Counted from the stretch's first letter, positions 47,117 to 57,724 are shown. The stretch is 64,000 bases of DNA from Allolobophora icterica (GCA_963556255.1 OY744615.1:17163577-17227576), one strand, 5' to 3'. A program made the numbers and translations. Notes: generated by a model not told the origin, from the sequence alone.

Positions 47117-49000
47117 TTATTCTACTGTGTAGGGTGCATTGCTTTCATTTGAAAAGCTCTCACTGTCTCCTAATTGGTCGTCATCGGATTCGTCCGAAGA
47201 GATTTCACTCTGGCAGGTCTCCTTATCTGCAGAAGTTTCTGTCACAGACTCCGATATTGCTTTAGATGCTGACCACACGGCAATGTACAAATTCCAAATG
47301 TTCTCAACAAATACGTAGGTCTTGCGCCGATACACTTTTTTCCCGATTTGGCGACGTGGGTTTTTCGAACGAACAGTCGTGCATATAGACGTGTATGGTC
47401 TGTCGACGTGTTCGTTCCAGTCCAAGACAGCCAGATTGCTCCGCAGCTCGTACATTAAATTCCCGTAGTGTATCCGTTTATCCAGATAGATCAGACAAAC
47501 GTTATTAAAACTTTCCACATAAAATGTGTCGTGGCCTTTGACATAATCTTCAGCGTGCTTGTACACTACCAACGACCGAAGAAAGTCCTGGAGCATTGTA
47601 ATTGCAGCCTCATTTGAAACAATTCGAACTTCAATCATATGCCCCGGCTCTTTGCAGTGGGAAGTTTCATGGCACTTGCTGTGGTTGTTCTGAAAATGAG
47701 GGATGCATGATTCTATGAGCTTACGCAGGGTTTGGGCATCTCCATTGCAATTGTCCATACACCAATAGACGTGGTTTCGAATGGCAGCACCCTTGTCAGA
47801 AAGCTCGGGATGCCATGTTTTTCCAATGTTTTTTTGTGCTCCTTGCCCAATTTTTTTCACCCCGGCTGTTATAGGACGGGTGCAGTGCCAGCGGTCATTG
47901 GAATTCCTGGCTTGCTTCCTCTCACGTAGGCGCTTGTTGATTGTCATGTTTCGATCATGCACATGATGGGCAACTTTAATGTTGCTGAGATCCAGGCTCT
48001 CGTACATCCTGTCGAATCCCACTGCCTCGTGACGCTGTGAACAGTTATCATCATTCCCGTTAATGTGTTGAATATCAACGACTTTGTGAGTTTTCAACCC
48101 GATAGCAACATGGTCGGTGTGATAACTATTTCGTCTACAATGATGTCGTGCGTCAGTCATTATAGAGATAGCTCCATCAGGCGACAGTGAAGACTCCTGC
48201 GCTCTAGCGCCAAATATAGATTGCTTTCGCAGGTTCTCAGAAATGGCACTAAATGTAACCATATTCCTCCTGCGGAAAAGGTCTGACAATAGTCCAAACC
48301 GACTGAAGTCGCTAAAGCGCTCGTACTGTATGGGTGTCATACCAGAGGCCAGGTAGCTCAACATCACTCGGTGGTTGACTTCAAATTCCTTCCGCTCGCT
48401 GTCTATTGTGGATGAGGAACTCCACTGAAAGGAGTGTTTTTTCGCACACTCCATATCCACCGACAGCACATGACCACTGTGTGTCCATGACTTCACTGAA
48501 TACGGCGTCACACATGTGGATGAATGTTGTGAGATTGTGTCGATCAACTGGGCAATGCTGGAGCACTGCCCAACAAAATTCTCATGTGCAGTCTCCAAAG
48601 CTGTTGCTGGAGCTGCTGATATTGCTGCTGTGACAGATGCTGGATCAGTCAGTGAAGTTGATTCACTTACTTCTTCCGTGACTGAAGACATCGTGAGTGT
48701 CTGCTGCGGATGTTGAGTTGCAGAAGAGAGCTTATTGGTGTCAACATCCATTATGACTTTCACCAGAACTTCTCTCAAACTTTTTACTCCCAACGCCAAG
48801 CGAATGTCCTCACATTTTTGCTCAAATTTAAGTTTATCACTGTCGGTTGTAAAAGTTAATTCAAAATGTTTCCTTACAGAAACGTAAGGGTAGCTATAAC
48901 TCTTGGTAGATCCATCAGACAACCGTTTTTTAAATGTTCGCATGTTGCCAACTGCAACACCTGAAGTCGGTGTCGTTGGTACAGCGTAGTCTCCATCCAT
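47117..49000 (-). CDS. Kolobok-like DDE transposase, 627 aa, copy 1
   Basis: Intact frame from ATG at 49000 to TAA at 47117. The proposed catalytic residues are D283 (IMTDARHH), D349 (HHVHDRN) and E496 (FYVESFNNVCLIYLDKR). Between the second D and the E lie WHCTRPITAGVKKIG, NHVYWCMDNC and NNHSKCHETSHCK (C443, H444, H448, C449), a zinc-type insert. Downstream is YELRSNLAVLDWNEHVDRP. This D-D-E plus Cys/His layout is typical of Kolobok-type transposases, which insert at TTAA. The N-terminal ~100 residues are basic and Ser/Thr-rich with no THAP finger seen; the C-terminus is acidic (DESDDDQLGDSE). It catalyses cut-and-paste of the element ends. Its TATA box is at 49454-49462. The sequence is identical in copy 2. 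Confidence 0.8.
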   Translation of the reverse strand: MDGDYAVPTTPTSGVAVGNMRTFKKRLSDGSTKSYSYPYVSVRKHFELTFTTDSDKLKFEQKCEDIRLALGVKSLREVLVKVIMDVDTNKLSSATQHPQQTLTMSSVTEEVSESTSLTDPASVTAAISAAPATALETAHENFVGQCSSIAQLIDTISQHSSTCVTPYSVKSWTHSGHVLSVDMECAKKHSFQWSSSSTIDSERKEFEVNHRVMLSYLASGMTPIQYERFSDFSRFGLLSDLFRRRNMVTFSAISENLRKQSIFGARAQESSLSPDGAISIMTDARHHCRRNSYHTDHVAIGLKTHKVVDIQHINGNDDNCSQRHEAVGFDRMYESLDLSNIKVAHHVHDRNMTINKRLRERKQARNSNDRWHCTRPITAGVKKIGQGAQKNIGKTWHPELSDKGAAIRNHVYWCMDNCNGDAQTLRKLIESCIPHFQNNHSKCHETSHCKEPGHMIEVRIVSNEAAITMLQDFLRSLVVYKHAEDYVKGHDTFYVESFNNVCLIYLDKRIHYGNLMYELRSNLAVLDWNEHVDRPYTSICTTVRSKNPRRQIGKKVYRRKTYVFVENIWNLYIAVWSASKAISESVTETSADKETCQSEISSDESDDDQLGDSESFSNESNAPYTVE

Positions 49001-49453
49001 CTTTGGAAATAGTTCGATATAATGATACTAATATATGTCCACTAACGAAATACAATGTTATACTACTATAAGGTCCACTACTGAAATAAGATAATAATAT
49101 AATATACAGACACGAGATATAAGCTGTATCGACTATGCGATTTAAAATGGCTATGAAGTGAAGAAATTACGAAGCTCAACTCTGCTGCAGCGAAATTCAA
49201 ACTAGAATGAGTACTGCAAACCAAGACTCAATTGTGAAAGGACATTTCCTAAGTTCATTTCCTAAGTTCATTAGCATAATTTGGCATGTGACCTAGTCTC
49301 TCTTCCTTAGGCTGTATATTAGCATCTGATACTGGTGCAAATTCTTAGAATATGAAATACAGCTTATTGTCTTTAGTGTTCCGGGTATAATAAGGCAACG
49401 GTGACAGCATCAACAGCTGGCATTTATATACAGGTTTACGACCCAAAGCTCGG

Positions 49454-49462
49454 TTATATATA
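49454..49462 (-). promoter_or_regulatory. TATA box for the transposase, copy 1
   Basis: TATATATAA on the minus strand with the same surroundings as the TATA box at the other end. It lies 454 bp before the transposase ATG, leaving a long leader that could hide an intron. Confidence 0.5.
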
Positions 49463-49485
49463 CAAGTGGTCAATTGATCGGGGTA

Positions 49486-49743
49486 GGCCAGAGGGAGGGT
49501 GAAGGGCCTAGGGTGGGGGCTACCACCGATCGACCGACCGTCCCTGCGCCTCGCCTCCATTCCACAAAGCGGACGATGTTGCCTAGGCTATGCATATAAT
49601 TAAATTCAGCAGCCTATGCTTGTAAGATGTGTAAACCAAAATGAAATCAACGCCCATTGGCCGACAGATGCTTACTTGAACCGCCTACAGTCGTTGGTCA
49701 CTTCATTCTACGAGGGAAACCGCCAAACCTAAAACCTAGGGCT
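49486..49743 (-). repeat. Terminal inverted repeat, inner end of copy 1 (258 bp)
   Basis: Mirror of 44559-44816. It ends CCTAGGGCT before TTAA. Sub-repeats such as GGTCGGTCGATCGG occur near its inner part. Confidence 0.9.
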
Positions 49744-49747
49744 TTAA

Positions 49748-50229
49748 CTGCAAAAGACAAGAGATGATAAAACGGCCTTATTGTCAGCCATACAACTGCA
49801 TTAACAATGACGTTGTCAATTAATTGGTGCATAAGTGTGCCTCATCCTACTGACTAGTTGGTGAGACTTCCGGAGGTCCAGCCAACTCGTCTGCTTCATT
49901 CACTTGATCATGAAATACCAGCCATCACCCAATCAGCCATCAAGCCATCTGAGCGGCTTCCTCTCAGCTGCCTTGCTGCTTCTCTTGAATATCTAATTAT
50001 CCTCGGGCGAGTGGGCTAGAGAAGCTGCTGCTCAATGACTCCCTTTACTAGTCACTGGTGTCTGAGTGGGGCCTGGCCTGCTTTCAGACTCCCCACTGTT
50101 TGCGAGTGTGTTTGAGGCGGCCTGCCTGCCTGCCTGCCTGCCTGGCTGTCAGTCATTGAGACTGCTGCTGTAGTGGTATGTGGATTCTGTGACAATTGAC
50201 CGAGAGACAACACACTACAGTGCAATTGT
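49748..50229. other. Unique spacer between the mirrored transposons
   Basis: 482 bp between the inner TTAA sites, not repeated on either side. A CCTG run (GCCTGCCTGCCTGCCTGCC) is near 50121-50145. No gene or terminal motif is seen. It could be the original target DNA between two independent insertions. Confidence 0.7.
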
Positions 50230-50233
50230 TTAA

Positions 50234-50491
50234 AGCCCTAGGTTTTAGGTTTGGCGGTTTCCCTCGTAGAATGAAGTGACCAACGACTGTAGGCGGTTCA
50301 AGTAAGCATCTGTCGGCCAATGGGCGTTGATTTCATTTTGGTTTACACATCTTACAAGCATAGGCTGCTGAATTTAATTATATGCATAGCCTAGGCAACA
50401 TCGTCCGCTTTGTGGAATGGAGGCGAGGCGCAGGGACGGTCGGTCGATCGGTGGTAGCCCCCACCCTAGGCCCTTCACCCTCCCTCTGGCC
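50234..50491 (+). repeat. Terminal inverted repeat, inner end of copy 2
   Basis: 258 bp, identical in reading to 44559-44816 and to the mirrors at 49486-49743 and 55161-55418. Confidence 0.9.
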
Positions 50492-50514
50492 TACCCCGAT
50501 CAATTGACCACTTG

Positions 50515-50523
50515 TATATATAA
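50515..50523 (+). promoter_or_regulatory. TATA box for the transposase, copy 2
   Basis: TATATATAA after GACCACTTG, 454 bp upstream of the ATG at 50977; mirror of 49454-49462. Confidence 0.5.
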
Positions 50524-50976
50524 CCGAGCTTTGGGTCGTAAACCTGTATATAAATGCCAGCTGTTGATGCTGTCACCGTTGCCTTATTATACCCGGAACA
50601 CTAAAGACAATAAGCTGTATTTCATATTCTAAGAATTTGCACCAGTATCAGATGCTAATATACAGCCTAAGGAAGAGAGACTAGGTCACATGCCAAATTA
50701 TGCTAATGAACTTAGGAAATGAACTTAGGAAATGTCCTTTCACAATTGAGTCTTGGTTTGCAGTACTCATTCTAGTTTGAATTTCGCTGCAGCAGAGTTG
50801 AGCTTCGTAATTTCTTCACTTCATAGCCATTTTAAATCGCATAGTCGATACAGCTTATATCTCGTGTCTGTATATTATATTATTATCTTATTTCAGTAGT
50901 GGACCTTATAGTAGTATAACATTGTATTTCGTTAGTGGACATATATTAGTATCATTATATCGAACTATTTCCAAAG

Positions 50977-52860
50977 ATGGATGGAGACTACGCTGTACCA
51001 ACGACACCGACTTCAGGTGTTGCAGTTGGCAACATGCGAACATTTAAAAAACGGTTGTCTGATGGATCTACCAAGAGTTATAGCTACCCTTACGTTTCTG
51101 TAAGGAAACATTTTGAATTAACTTTTACAACCGACAGTGATAAACTTAAATTTGAGCAAAAATGTGAGGACATTCGCTTGGCGTTGGGAGTAAAAAGTTT
51201 GAGAGAAGTTCTGGTGAAAGTCATAATGGATGTTGACACCAATAAGCTCTCTTCTGCAACTCAACATCCGCAGCAGACACTCACGATGTCTTCAGTCACG
51301 GAAGAAGTAAGTGAATCAACTTCACTGACTGATCCAGCATCTGTCACAGCAGCAATATCAGCAGCTCCAGCAACAGCTTTGGAGACTGCACATGAGAATT
51401 TTGTTGGGCAGTGCTCCAGCATTGCCCAGTTGATCGACACAATCTCACAACATTCATCCACATGTGTGACGCCGTATTCAGTGAAGTCATGGACACACAG
51501 TGGTCATGTGCTGTCGGTGGATATGGAGTGTGCGAAAAAACACTCCTTTCAGTGGAGTTCCTCATCCACAATAGACAGCGAGCGGAAGGAATTTGAAGTC
51601 AACCACCGAGTGATGTTGAGCTACCTGGCCTCTGGTATGACACCCATACAGTACGAGCGCTTTAGCGACTTCAGTCGGTTTGGACTATTGTCAGACCTTT
51701 TCCGCAGGAGGAATATGGTTACATTTAGTGCCATTTCTGAGAACCTGCGAAAGCAATCTATATTTGGCGCTAGAGCGCAGGAGTCTTCACTGTCGCCTGA
51801 TGGAGCTATCTCTATAATGACTGACGCACGACATCATTGTAGACGAAATAGTTATCACACCGACCATGTTGCTATCGGGTTGAAAACTCACAAAGTCGTT
51901 GATATTCAACACATTAACGGGAATGATGATAACTGTTCACAGCGTCACGAGGCAGTGGGATTCGACAGGATGTACGAGAGCCTGGATCTCAGCAACATTA
52001 AAGTTGCCCATCATGTGCATGATCGAAACATGACAATCAACAAGCGCCTACGTGAGAGGAAGCAAGCCAGGAATTCCAATGACCGCTGGCACTGCACCCG
52101 TCCTATAACAGCCGGGGTGAAAAAAATTGGGCAAGGAGCACAAAAAAACATTGGAAAAACATGGCATCCCGAGCTTTCTGACAAGGGTGCTGCCATTCGA
52201 AACCACGTCTATTGGTGTATGGACAATTGCAATGGAGATGCCCAAACCCTGCGTAAGCTCATAGAATCATGCATCCCTCATTTTCAGAACAACCACAGCA
52301 AGTGCCATGAAACTTCCCACTGCAAAGAGCCGGGGCATATGATTGAAGTTCGAATTGTTTCAAATGAGGCTGCAATTACAATGCTCCAGGACTTTCTTCG
52401 GTCGTTGGTAGTGTACAAGCACGCTGAAGATTATGTCAAAGGCCACGACACATTTTATGTGGAAAGTTTTAATAACGTTTGTCTGATCTATCTGGATAAA
52501 CGGATACACTACGGGAATTTAATGTACGAGCTGCGGAGCAATCTGGCTGTCTTGGACTGGAACGAACACGTCGACAGACCATACACGTCTATATGCACGA
52601 CTGTTCGTTCGAAAAACCCACGTCGCCAAATCGGGAAAAAAGTGTATCGGCGCAAGACCTACGTATTTGTTGAGAACATTTGGAATTTGTACATTGCCGT
52701 GTGGTCAGCATCTAAAGCAATATCGGAGTCTGTGACAGAAACTTCTGCAGATAAGGAGACCTGCCAGAGTGAAATCTCTTCGGACGAATCCGATGACGAC
52801 CAATTAGGAGACAGTGAGAGCTTTTCAAATGAAAGCAATGCACCCTACACAGTAGAATAA
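50977..52860 (+). CDS. Kolobok-like DDE transposase, 627 aa, copy 2
   Basis: Same protein as in copy 1, residue for residue, with D283, D349, E496 and the C443-C449 Cys/His cluster intact. ATG at 50977 follows ATTTCCAAAG. A poly(A) signal AATAAA occurs at ~53727 on this strand, ~870 bp beyond the stop, inside the antisense of the accessory gene; if used, the two transcripts would overlap tail to tail. With two intact genes the locus could supply transposase to related MITEs. Confidence 0.8.
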   Translation: MDGDYAVPTTPTSGVAVGNMRTFKKRLSDGSTKSYSYPYVSVRKHFELTFTTDSDKLKFEQKCEDIRLALGVKSLREVLVKVIMDVDTNKLSSATQHPQQTLTMSSVTEEVSESTSLTDPASVTAAISAAPATALETAHENFVGQCSSIAQLIDTISQHSSTCVTPYSVKSWTHSGHVLSVDMECAKKHSFQWSSSSTIDSERKEFEVNHRVMLSYLASGMTPIQYERFSDFSRFGLLSDLFRRRNMVTFSAISENLRKQSIFGARAQESSLSPDGAISIMTDARHHCRRNSYHTDHVAIGLKTHKVVDIQHINGNDDNCSQRHEAVGFDRMYESLDLSNIKVAHHVHDRNMTINKRLRERKQARNSNDRWHCTRPITAGVKKIGQGAQKNIGKTWHPELSDKGAAIRNHVYWCMDNCNGDAQTLRKLIESCIPHFQNNHSKCHETSHCKEPGHMIEVRIVSNEAAITMLQDFLRSLVVYKHAEDYVKGHDTFYVESFNNVCLIYLDKRIHYGNLMYELRSNLAVLDWNEHVDRPYTSICTTVRSKNPRRQIGKKVYRRKTYVFVENIWNLYIAVWSASKAISESVTETSADKETCQSEISSDESDDDQLGDSESFSNESNAPYTVE

Positions 52861-53780
52861 CCGTAAGAGCTGTGACAATATTGTATGATACACTAAAATC
52901 AAACATATCAGTGCTACATAACCATCAACCGTCATTACACATAACCACCTTAGCATTCTGCTGTCTACTCTGCTTGACCTCCCCGGATTTTGGCCTGGCA
53001 TAGGACAGAGAGATGTGTGGCAGAGCTGATGTGTGGCAGAGCTGACTGCTATCACACGCGTCCACAGGTGGCGGATAGTGGAACGACCTCTAGAAATAGA
53101 GGTCAGCTGCGAAATAAGCAGGGTTATATCTGACGAATAAGCAGTCGCGGACCAACAGCGGCAAGGCTAGTAGGGCACACTGTAGAAAAAGAGTGGCATT
53201 TTGCTTGACAACTAAAAGCTGCAAATATCCAATAACAGCCTTGTGACATGGGAGCACATGACTCAATTTAAATAAGCCTGATGACCCTCTGCCTAGCGGG
53301 CATGTGTTCATCACCAAGACTAGGTCCACAGCGGAAAACTGTGGTTGATGCCACGAAGGGCATCCGATCTGTAACAAGATGCTCCAATCTGTATAAAAAT
53401 GAATCTGTGGCTTACCCCCCCTCAACGAGGTCCTAATCCAAGCAAGAAAAAAAGAAGATTGAACGGACAAGGGACTGTGGCCATTGCAAAATTGATTTGA
53501 CATAGCACTTATGAAAAACCTAGTCTCCGTAACGTGGTTTTCGTGTGGCGCCGAGCAATTGAGGGCAATTCAGGTTTAAATCCACCTCTGAGTAGGAATC
53601 TTGAAGAGGCGCTATATAAATTTAAAATGGGGGAATGTTATGTTACATTGAATCATAGCTATGACAGGTGTACATAAGCAGCTCACAATCGATAAAATTC
53701 TGCTTTATGTCAGAAAGTAAGTGTACAATAAAAATCTCTCTGTCTAAACAAAGTCCGGCGAATTATCCAAAGTATCAATG

Positions 53781-54253
53781 TTACTCCCACTTGTGGCCCA
53801 TGTAAGGCGTGCCTGTTGGATTCGGATACAACGATCTCACTTTTCGCACTACGCAATCTGGCATTATTTCCCGCATGTGAAGTACACCGTTCGATTCCGT
53901 TAGTTTCTTGGCCAGATATAATGGGCTCGTCCACCCACCCAAGTTGCAAATGATCTTCCAATATTTTCCATAAATTACTCTTCGTATTGGACTGTTAGCT
54001 GCATGCGCTGCTTGTCCTCCGCCAAGCCAACCTGGAGATGCAGAACCCACGCACGGAGAGAGAAAACAAAGAGGACAGGCGCCTTCCGATTGATGATTTT
54101 CACCCTGCAGCTGCAAATGATCAGCTGACACTTGAATGTCATGACTGTTTTGAGCCTCAATTTCTGACTCTGTACTATTTCCATTGGACGCGACCAAGAC
54201 CTCCTTCGAAGCGGCATCCATACAAGATTTTCTTCTCTTTGGTGGTTCCAACT
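53781..54253 (-). CDS. Accessory gene exon 2, copy 2
   Basis: Mirror of 45724-46196, with the same 157 codons, CPLC cluster and REIMPDCVVRKVRS block, and the same acceptor (CTGCAATTGGAAC on plus). No change was found relative to copy 1. Confidence 0.65.
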
Positions 54254-54688
54254 CTGCAATTGGAACAAAGGCAGTTTCGATTGGTTGGAGATATATTTAT
54301 AATGTCATCAACATACAATTAGCTCTTTCGACTTGACTTGAACGACAGCTTAGCTGGGTTATGCATATGTTTATTGTCTTATTACATATCGTAATAATAA
54401 TAATCATGGTAATTTTAATAATTACATTTTTAATTGGCCATTTATTATCATTACTGCTGTTACTGCTGTTCACATCAGTTGTCATTATACTAACATTGCT
54501 GATGTTATTATTACTATGTATTTCTATAGCATGGTTTGAGCTAAATATTTGCAAGGATAATAAATGCAATTTAATTTAATATTTATAAATCTTAGTTCAA
54601 TCTTATTTGCGCACGTATAGCGCTACCTGAAGAACAATAGGGCCTACTTGTACAGGGTTCACCACACAAAACAATTTATACAATTTCA

Positions 54689-54726
<38 letters not shown>

Positions 54727-54728
54727 GC
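54689..54728. repeat. (TA)n in the accessory-gene intron, copy 2
   Basis: Same length as 45249-45288. Confidence 0.9.
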
Positions 54729-54745
54729 ATCGTCTTCATAATTAC

Positions 54746-54842
54746 CAATTTTTTCAAAATTCCAGTTGTTGTGAGCAAAAAATGCCCGTATGGCTTCCTC
54801 TTGATCGCCATCTACCACAATAGTAAGTTCGTATTTGTTCAT
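54746..54842 (-). CDS. Accessory gene exon 1, copy 2
   Basis: Mirror of 45135-45231, with ATG at 54842 and the phase 1 donor at 54745. The same (TA)n lies in its intron. Confidence 0.6.
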
Positions 54843-55048
54843 GGCAATCTAATCGCATATAGAAACTACAGACTTGTTTCTCAACCCTGTAAGTATCTTC
54901 ATAGCAATGAACTCCATAGTAATATGAGTGTATGGGGGGGTAAATTTGGATAATTGGAACAACTTGTATACATTCTAGAAGTACAGGTATGACATCTAGC
55001 CAGCTTACCTGGCTTTCGTATACACAAATTAGTCGACCCACAGCTCGG

Positions 55049-55059
55049 TTATATATATA
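55049..55059 (-). promoter_or_regulatory. TATA box for the accessory gene, copy 2
   Basis: Mirror of 44918-44928. Confidence 0.5.
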
Positions 55060-55160
55060 CAAGTGGTCAATTGATCGAGGTAGGGCCTGTACGGGGTATG
55101 CCCTGTCGGGTCTAGTCTGCCCTAGCGATGCATCTCCATCCATCCGTCCGACCGCTAGAG

Positions 55161-55418
55161 GGCCAGAGGGAGGGTGAAGGGCCTAGGGTGGGGGCTACCA
55201 CCGATCGACCGACCGTCCCTGCGCCTCGCCTCCATTCCACAAAGCGGACGATGTTGCCTAGGCTATGCATATAATTAAATTCAGCAGCCTATGCTTGTAA
55301 GATGTGTAAACCAAAATGAAATCAACGCCCATTGGCCGACAGATGCTTACTTGAACCGCCTACAGTCGTTGGTCACTTCATTCTACGAGGGAAACCGCCA
55401 AACCTAAAACCTAGGGCT
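55161..55418 (-). repeat. Terminal inverted repeat, outer end of copy 2
   Basis: 258 bp ending CCTAGGGCT before TTAA; mirror of 44559-44816. Confidence 0.9.
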
Positions 55419-55422
55419 TTAA

Positions 55423-55985
55423 TAGTAGAGCACGCGCAGTCTGTCGGGCCGCACATGTCTTTAGCGGACGGAGTCAAGAGTTAGTCGTTGTCTTCCCCGC
55501 CTCAGAAAAAACACTCAGTGATATGCAGGGAATGGCAGTAAAGCCAGAATAAGATTTTATGTTCGTTTAGTAATGTTAGTTTCAGCTGTATCTGGAAGTT
55601 TGGATTAATGGATTTATTGGAGGAACTTTAAGTTTTGCCTCAGGTTAGTGGACTGAGTGAACTAGGCAGTGTGTATTTTTCCAGTTTTTTTTACTTTATT
55701 ATTATATGTTTTTGCAGCAAATAATGTTTGGATAACAATTATCTTCCGGCTGTTTGATGAAATCGGAGAGCAAGGCAAAAAGAGATTTTCTCCGTGGTGC
55801 AGTGATATATCGCGGTACTGGTTTAGGATTACAGCACGTCTGTAGGCAGTTGTCTTTCACCAGCTGACGTTAAAATTTGCAGATGGGTTGTGTTGTTTAC
55901 AAGAGTCTGCAGTATGAAGTCTATGGGTGGCTCTGACAGTTTCCCACTCTGTAAAGAAAGCTAGAGTTTCAAATGACTGAAGTTT
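55423..55985. other. No recognisable gene
   Basis: GC is locally raised just after the transposon (55430-55510), then AT-rich. No supported frame. It could contain untranslated exon sequence of the gene suggested by 56547-56697. Confidence 0.35.
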
Positions 55986-55989
55986 GCTA

Positions 55990-56180
55990 CAGTCCCTTCA
56001 TTTAGCCCTGTGAGGCAGCTGCGGGTATGCAACTTCAGTTTTCTTGACCTTGGCATATAGTGGTGGATGATCAGTACTTTTCCTTATGTTCTCTTCTTCC
56101 CACAATGTACTGTGAGTGTACTCATTATAGTTGAGTTGGCTAAGGGTTGCTGACAACTAGACACAAATTTTTGCCGTGGG
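55990..56180 (-). mobile_element. SINE-1, truncated and diverged
   Basis: Plus-strand order CAGTCCCTTCATTTAGCC, CTTGACCTTGGCATATAG, GTACTCATTATAGTTGAGTT matches the mirror of SINE-1. The tRNA-like head is missing. Confidence 0.65.
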
Positions 56181-56546
56181 GATGAAGTTTAGGTGAATGT
56201 TCAGGTTATCTTTTATAACCCTGACAGGCACACACCAGGCTTACTGGCTGTGATAGGGCTAACCAGAATAAGACAGGTGCATCCAAAGACTGAAAAATTT
56301 TAATTTGCAGGTGGTCCTTATGGAAAGGAGATAATAATAGCTTATTTAAAAAATTTTTTTATTACGAAATGCTTGCATTCTTGCAAGCTGGGAAGAATTT
56401 GACATTGTTTGTGGAAGTACTATAAGTGTCAGCGATTCAGCTGGTTTACTGGGAAGGTTCAACAACCGAATCTGCCTGAGGCATTATGTAATTGGCTCGA
56501 GCAGTAGTGTTTTTTCCAGATCACCAGTATGACTTATTTTTTTGGC

Positions 56547-56697
56547 AGAGGAACTGCACAGCTGGAATCACATCGGCATGGATAACTCGCTTCACTCCGT
56601 TGGCTGCTCTAGTGTTACCAGCTCCGCTTCCGACTTCTGGAGACGACCGGAGAGCATGTGGATGGAGTATATATATGAGTGGAATCCGCTTCTGGCA
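56547..56697 (+). CDS. Possible internal exon of a host gene (151 bp)
   Basis: The acceptor TTATTTTTTTGGCAG and donor GTAAAC bound a segment open in a frame reading ELHSWNHIGMDNSLHS, then VGCSSVTSSASDFWRR, PESMWMEYIYEWNPLLA. The Trp/Tyr-rich composition and balanced base use look coding. The exon would start and end in phase 1. The 24782-26113 exon ends in phase 0, so they cannot be joined directly; they could be separate genes or have other exons between them. Family not recognised. A second frame is also open, so the call is uncertain. Confidence 0.35.
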
Positions 56698-56929
56698 GGT
56701 AAACATGTGATTCTTGTTATTTTCTTCATTCCAGGCTGTTGGGAGGTCAGGGTAGTGCTGTGGTGCCACACTGCTATTTCGCTCTTGGCGCGTGTGTTTT
56801 TGTTGAAAATCTGCATGTTTCGGATTGTTTCCCTTCTGTTGCATATATATATTTATGGCTGTAATTTGCCCATAGCATTTTAGCTCAAGATGGGTTGTAT
56901 TTCTTCTATTTTCTATTTCTAGGTGTTTA

Positions 56930-57120
56930 AAATTTTTTCTAGGGTATGGCTTGGATCAAAATTATATGTTTCCCAACGTCGAGCTTTTGCTGTGACAGGT
57001 CCCTCTGCCTGGAATGGTCTTCCTTCTCCACTGAGAACTAGGCTCATGACGGGAATCTCCCCAGCATCTACTCGCTCGCTCGCTCAAGACGTTTCTGTTT
57101 GCACGAGGCCCCTGTAATGT
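56930..57120 (+). mobile_element. LINE 3' fragment
   Basis: Plus-strand translation SQRRAFAVTGPSAWNGLPSP, then LRT, has the conserved end motif of CR1-like RTs. The upstream part is missing. Confidence 0.65.
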
Positions 57121-57193
57121 CAAAATGATGCTCTTCTCGGCTGCTTCTTGAGTAGATGAATAGTTCATAAAATTGATAGCAAAAATGATATGT

Positions 57194-57520
<327 letters not shown>

Positions 57521-57720
57521 GTTCCTCCCCCAAAGTCAGGTCCATTGGCTTTATGCCGCCCGGGGATGAGATGAGTGAAGTGGTTTCCCGTTGCCTTCCT
57601 CACAGACAATTGTGGGTGAGCAAATTGTCCCAGGTCGCTACTCAGTGGCTTTAGGTAGATTCGAACCAGCGACCCTCTGGTTACAAGGCACAGAACATAC
57701 CACTACACTACCACGTCTCA
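57521..57720 (-). mobile_element. tRNA-derived SINE (family B) with (CAT)n tail
   Basis: On the minus strand: A-box region GTGGTAGTGTAGTGGTATG, B box GGTTCGAATC (57658-57667), a core with GGCAACGGGAAACCACTTC, and an end GGGGGAGGAACTC leading straight into (ATC)n. It differs from SINE-1 in core and tail. The simple tail has expanded to over 300 bp. Confidence 0.8.
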
Positions 57721-57724
57721 TATG

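Larger units (their letters stand above)
44559..49743 (-). mobile_element. Kolobok-like DNA transposon, copy 1 (5185 bp)
   Basis: TTAA lies directly outside both ends (44555-44558, 49744-49747). The ends AGCCCTAGGTTTTAGG and its mirror begin 258-bp inverted repeats. The element carries a minus-strand DDE transposase (47117-49000) and a convergent plus-strand two-exon gene (45135-46196). TTAA duplication is used by piggyBac and Kolobok; the transposase lacks piggyBac features but has the Kolobok-type layout. All coding frames are intact, so the copy may be active. It forms a mirror pair with 50234-55418. A piece of the LINE/SINE 3' end (GCGCCTCTTCAAGATTCC) lies between the two genes near 46360-46440. 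Confidence 0.85.
50234..55418 (+). mobile_element. Kolobok-like DNA transposon, copy 2 (5185 bp, inverted)
   Basis: Exact mirror of copy 1: any feature at x in copy 1 is at 99977 minus x here. TTAA flanks both ends (50230-50233, 55419-55422), and the outer flanking DNA differs from that of copy 1. It encodes the same transposase on plus and the same spliced accessory gene on minus. The only base difference I found is at 54994 (mirror of 44983). Confidence 0.85.

Noticed and set aside
44559..49743. piggyBac assignment based on TTAA
   Set aside because: The transposase has a Cys/His insert and an ESFNN-type catalytic glutamate, and lacks a recognisable piggyBac DDD layout; Kolobok fits better.
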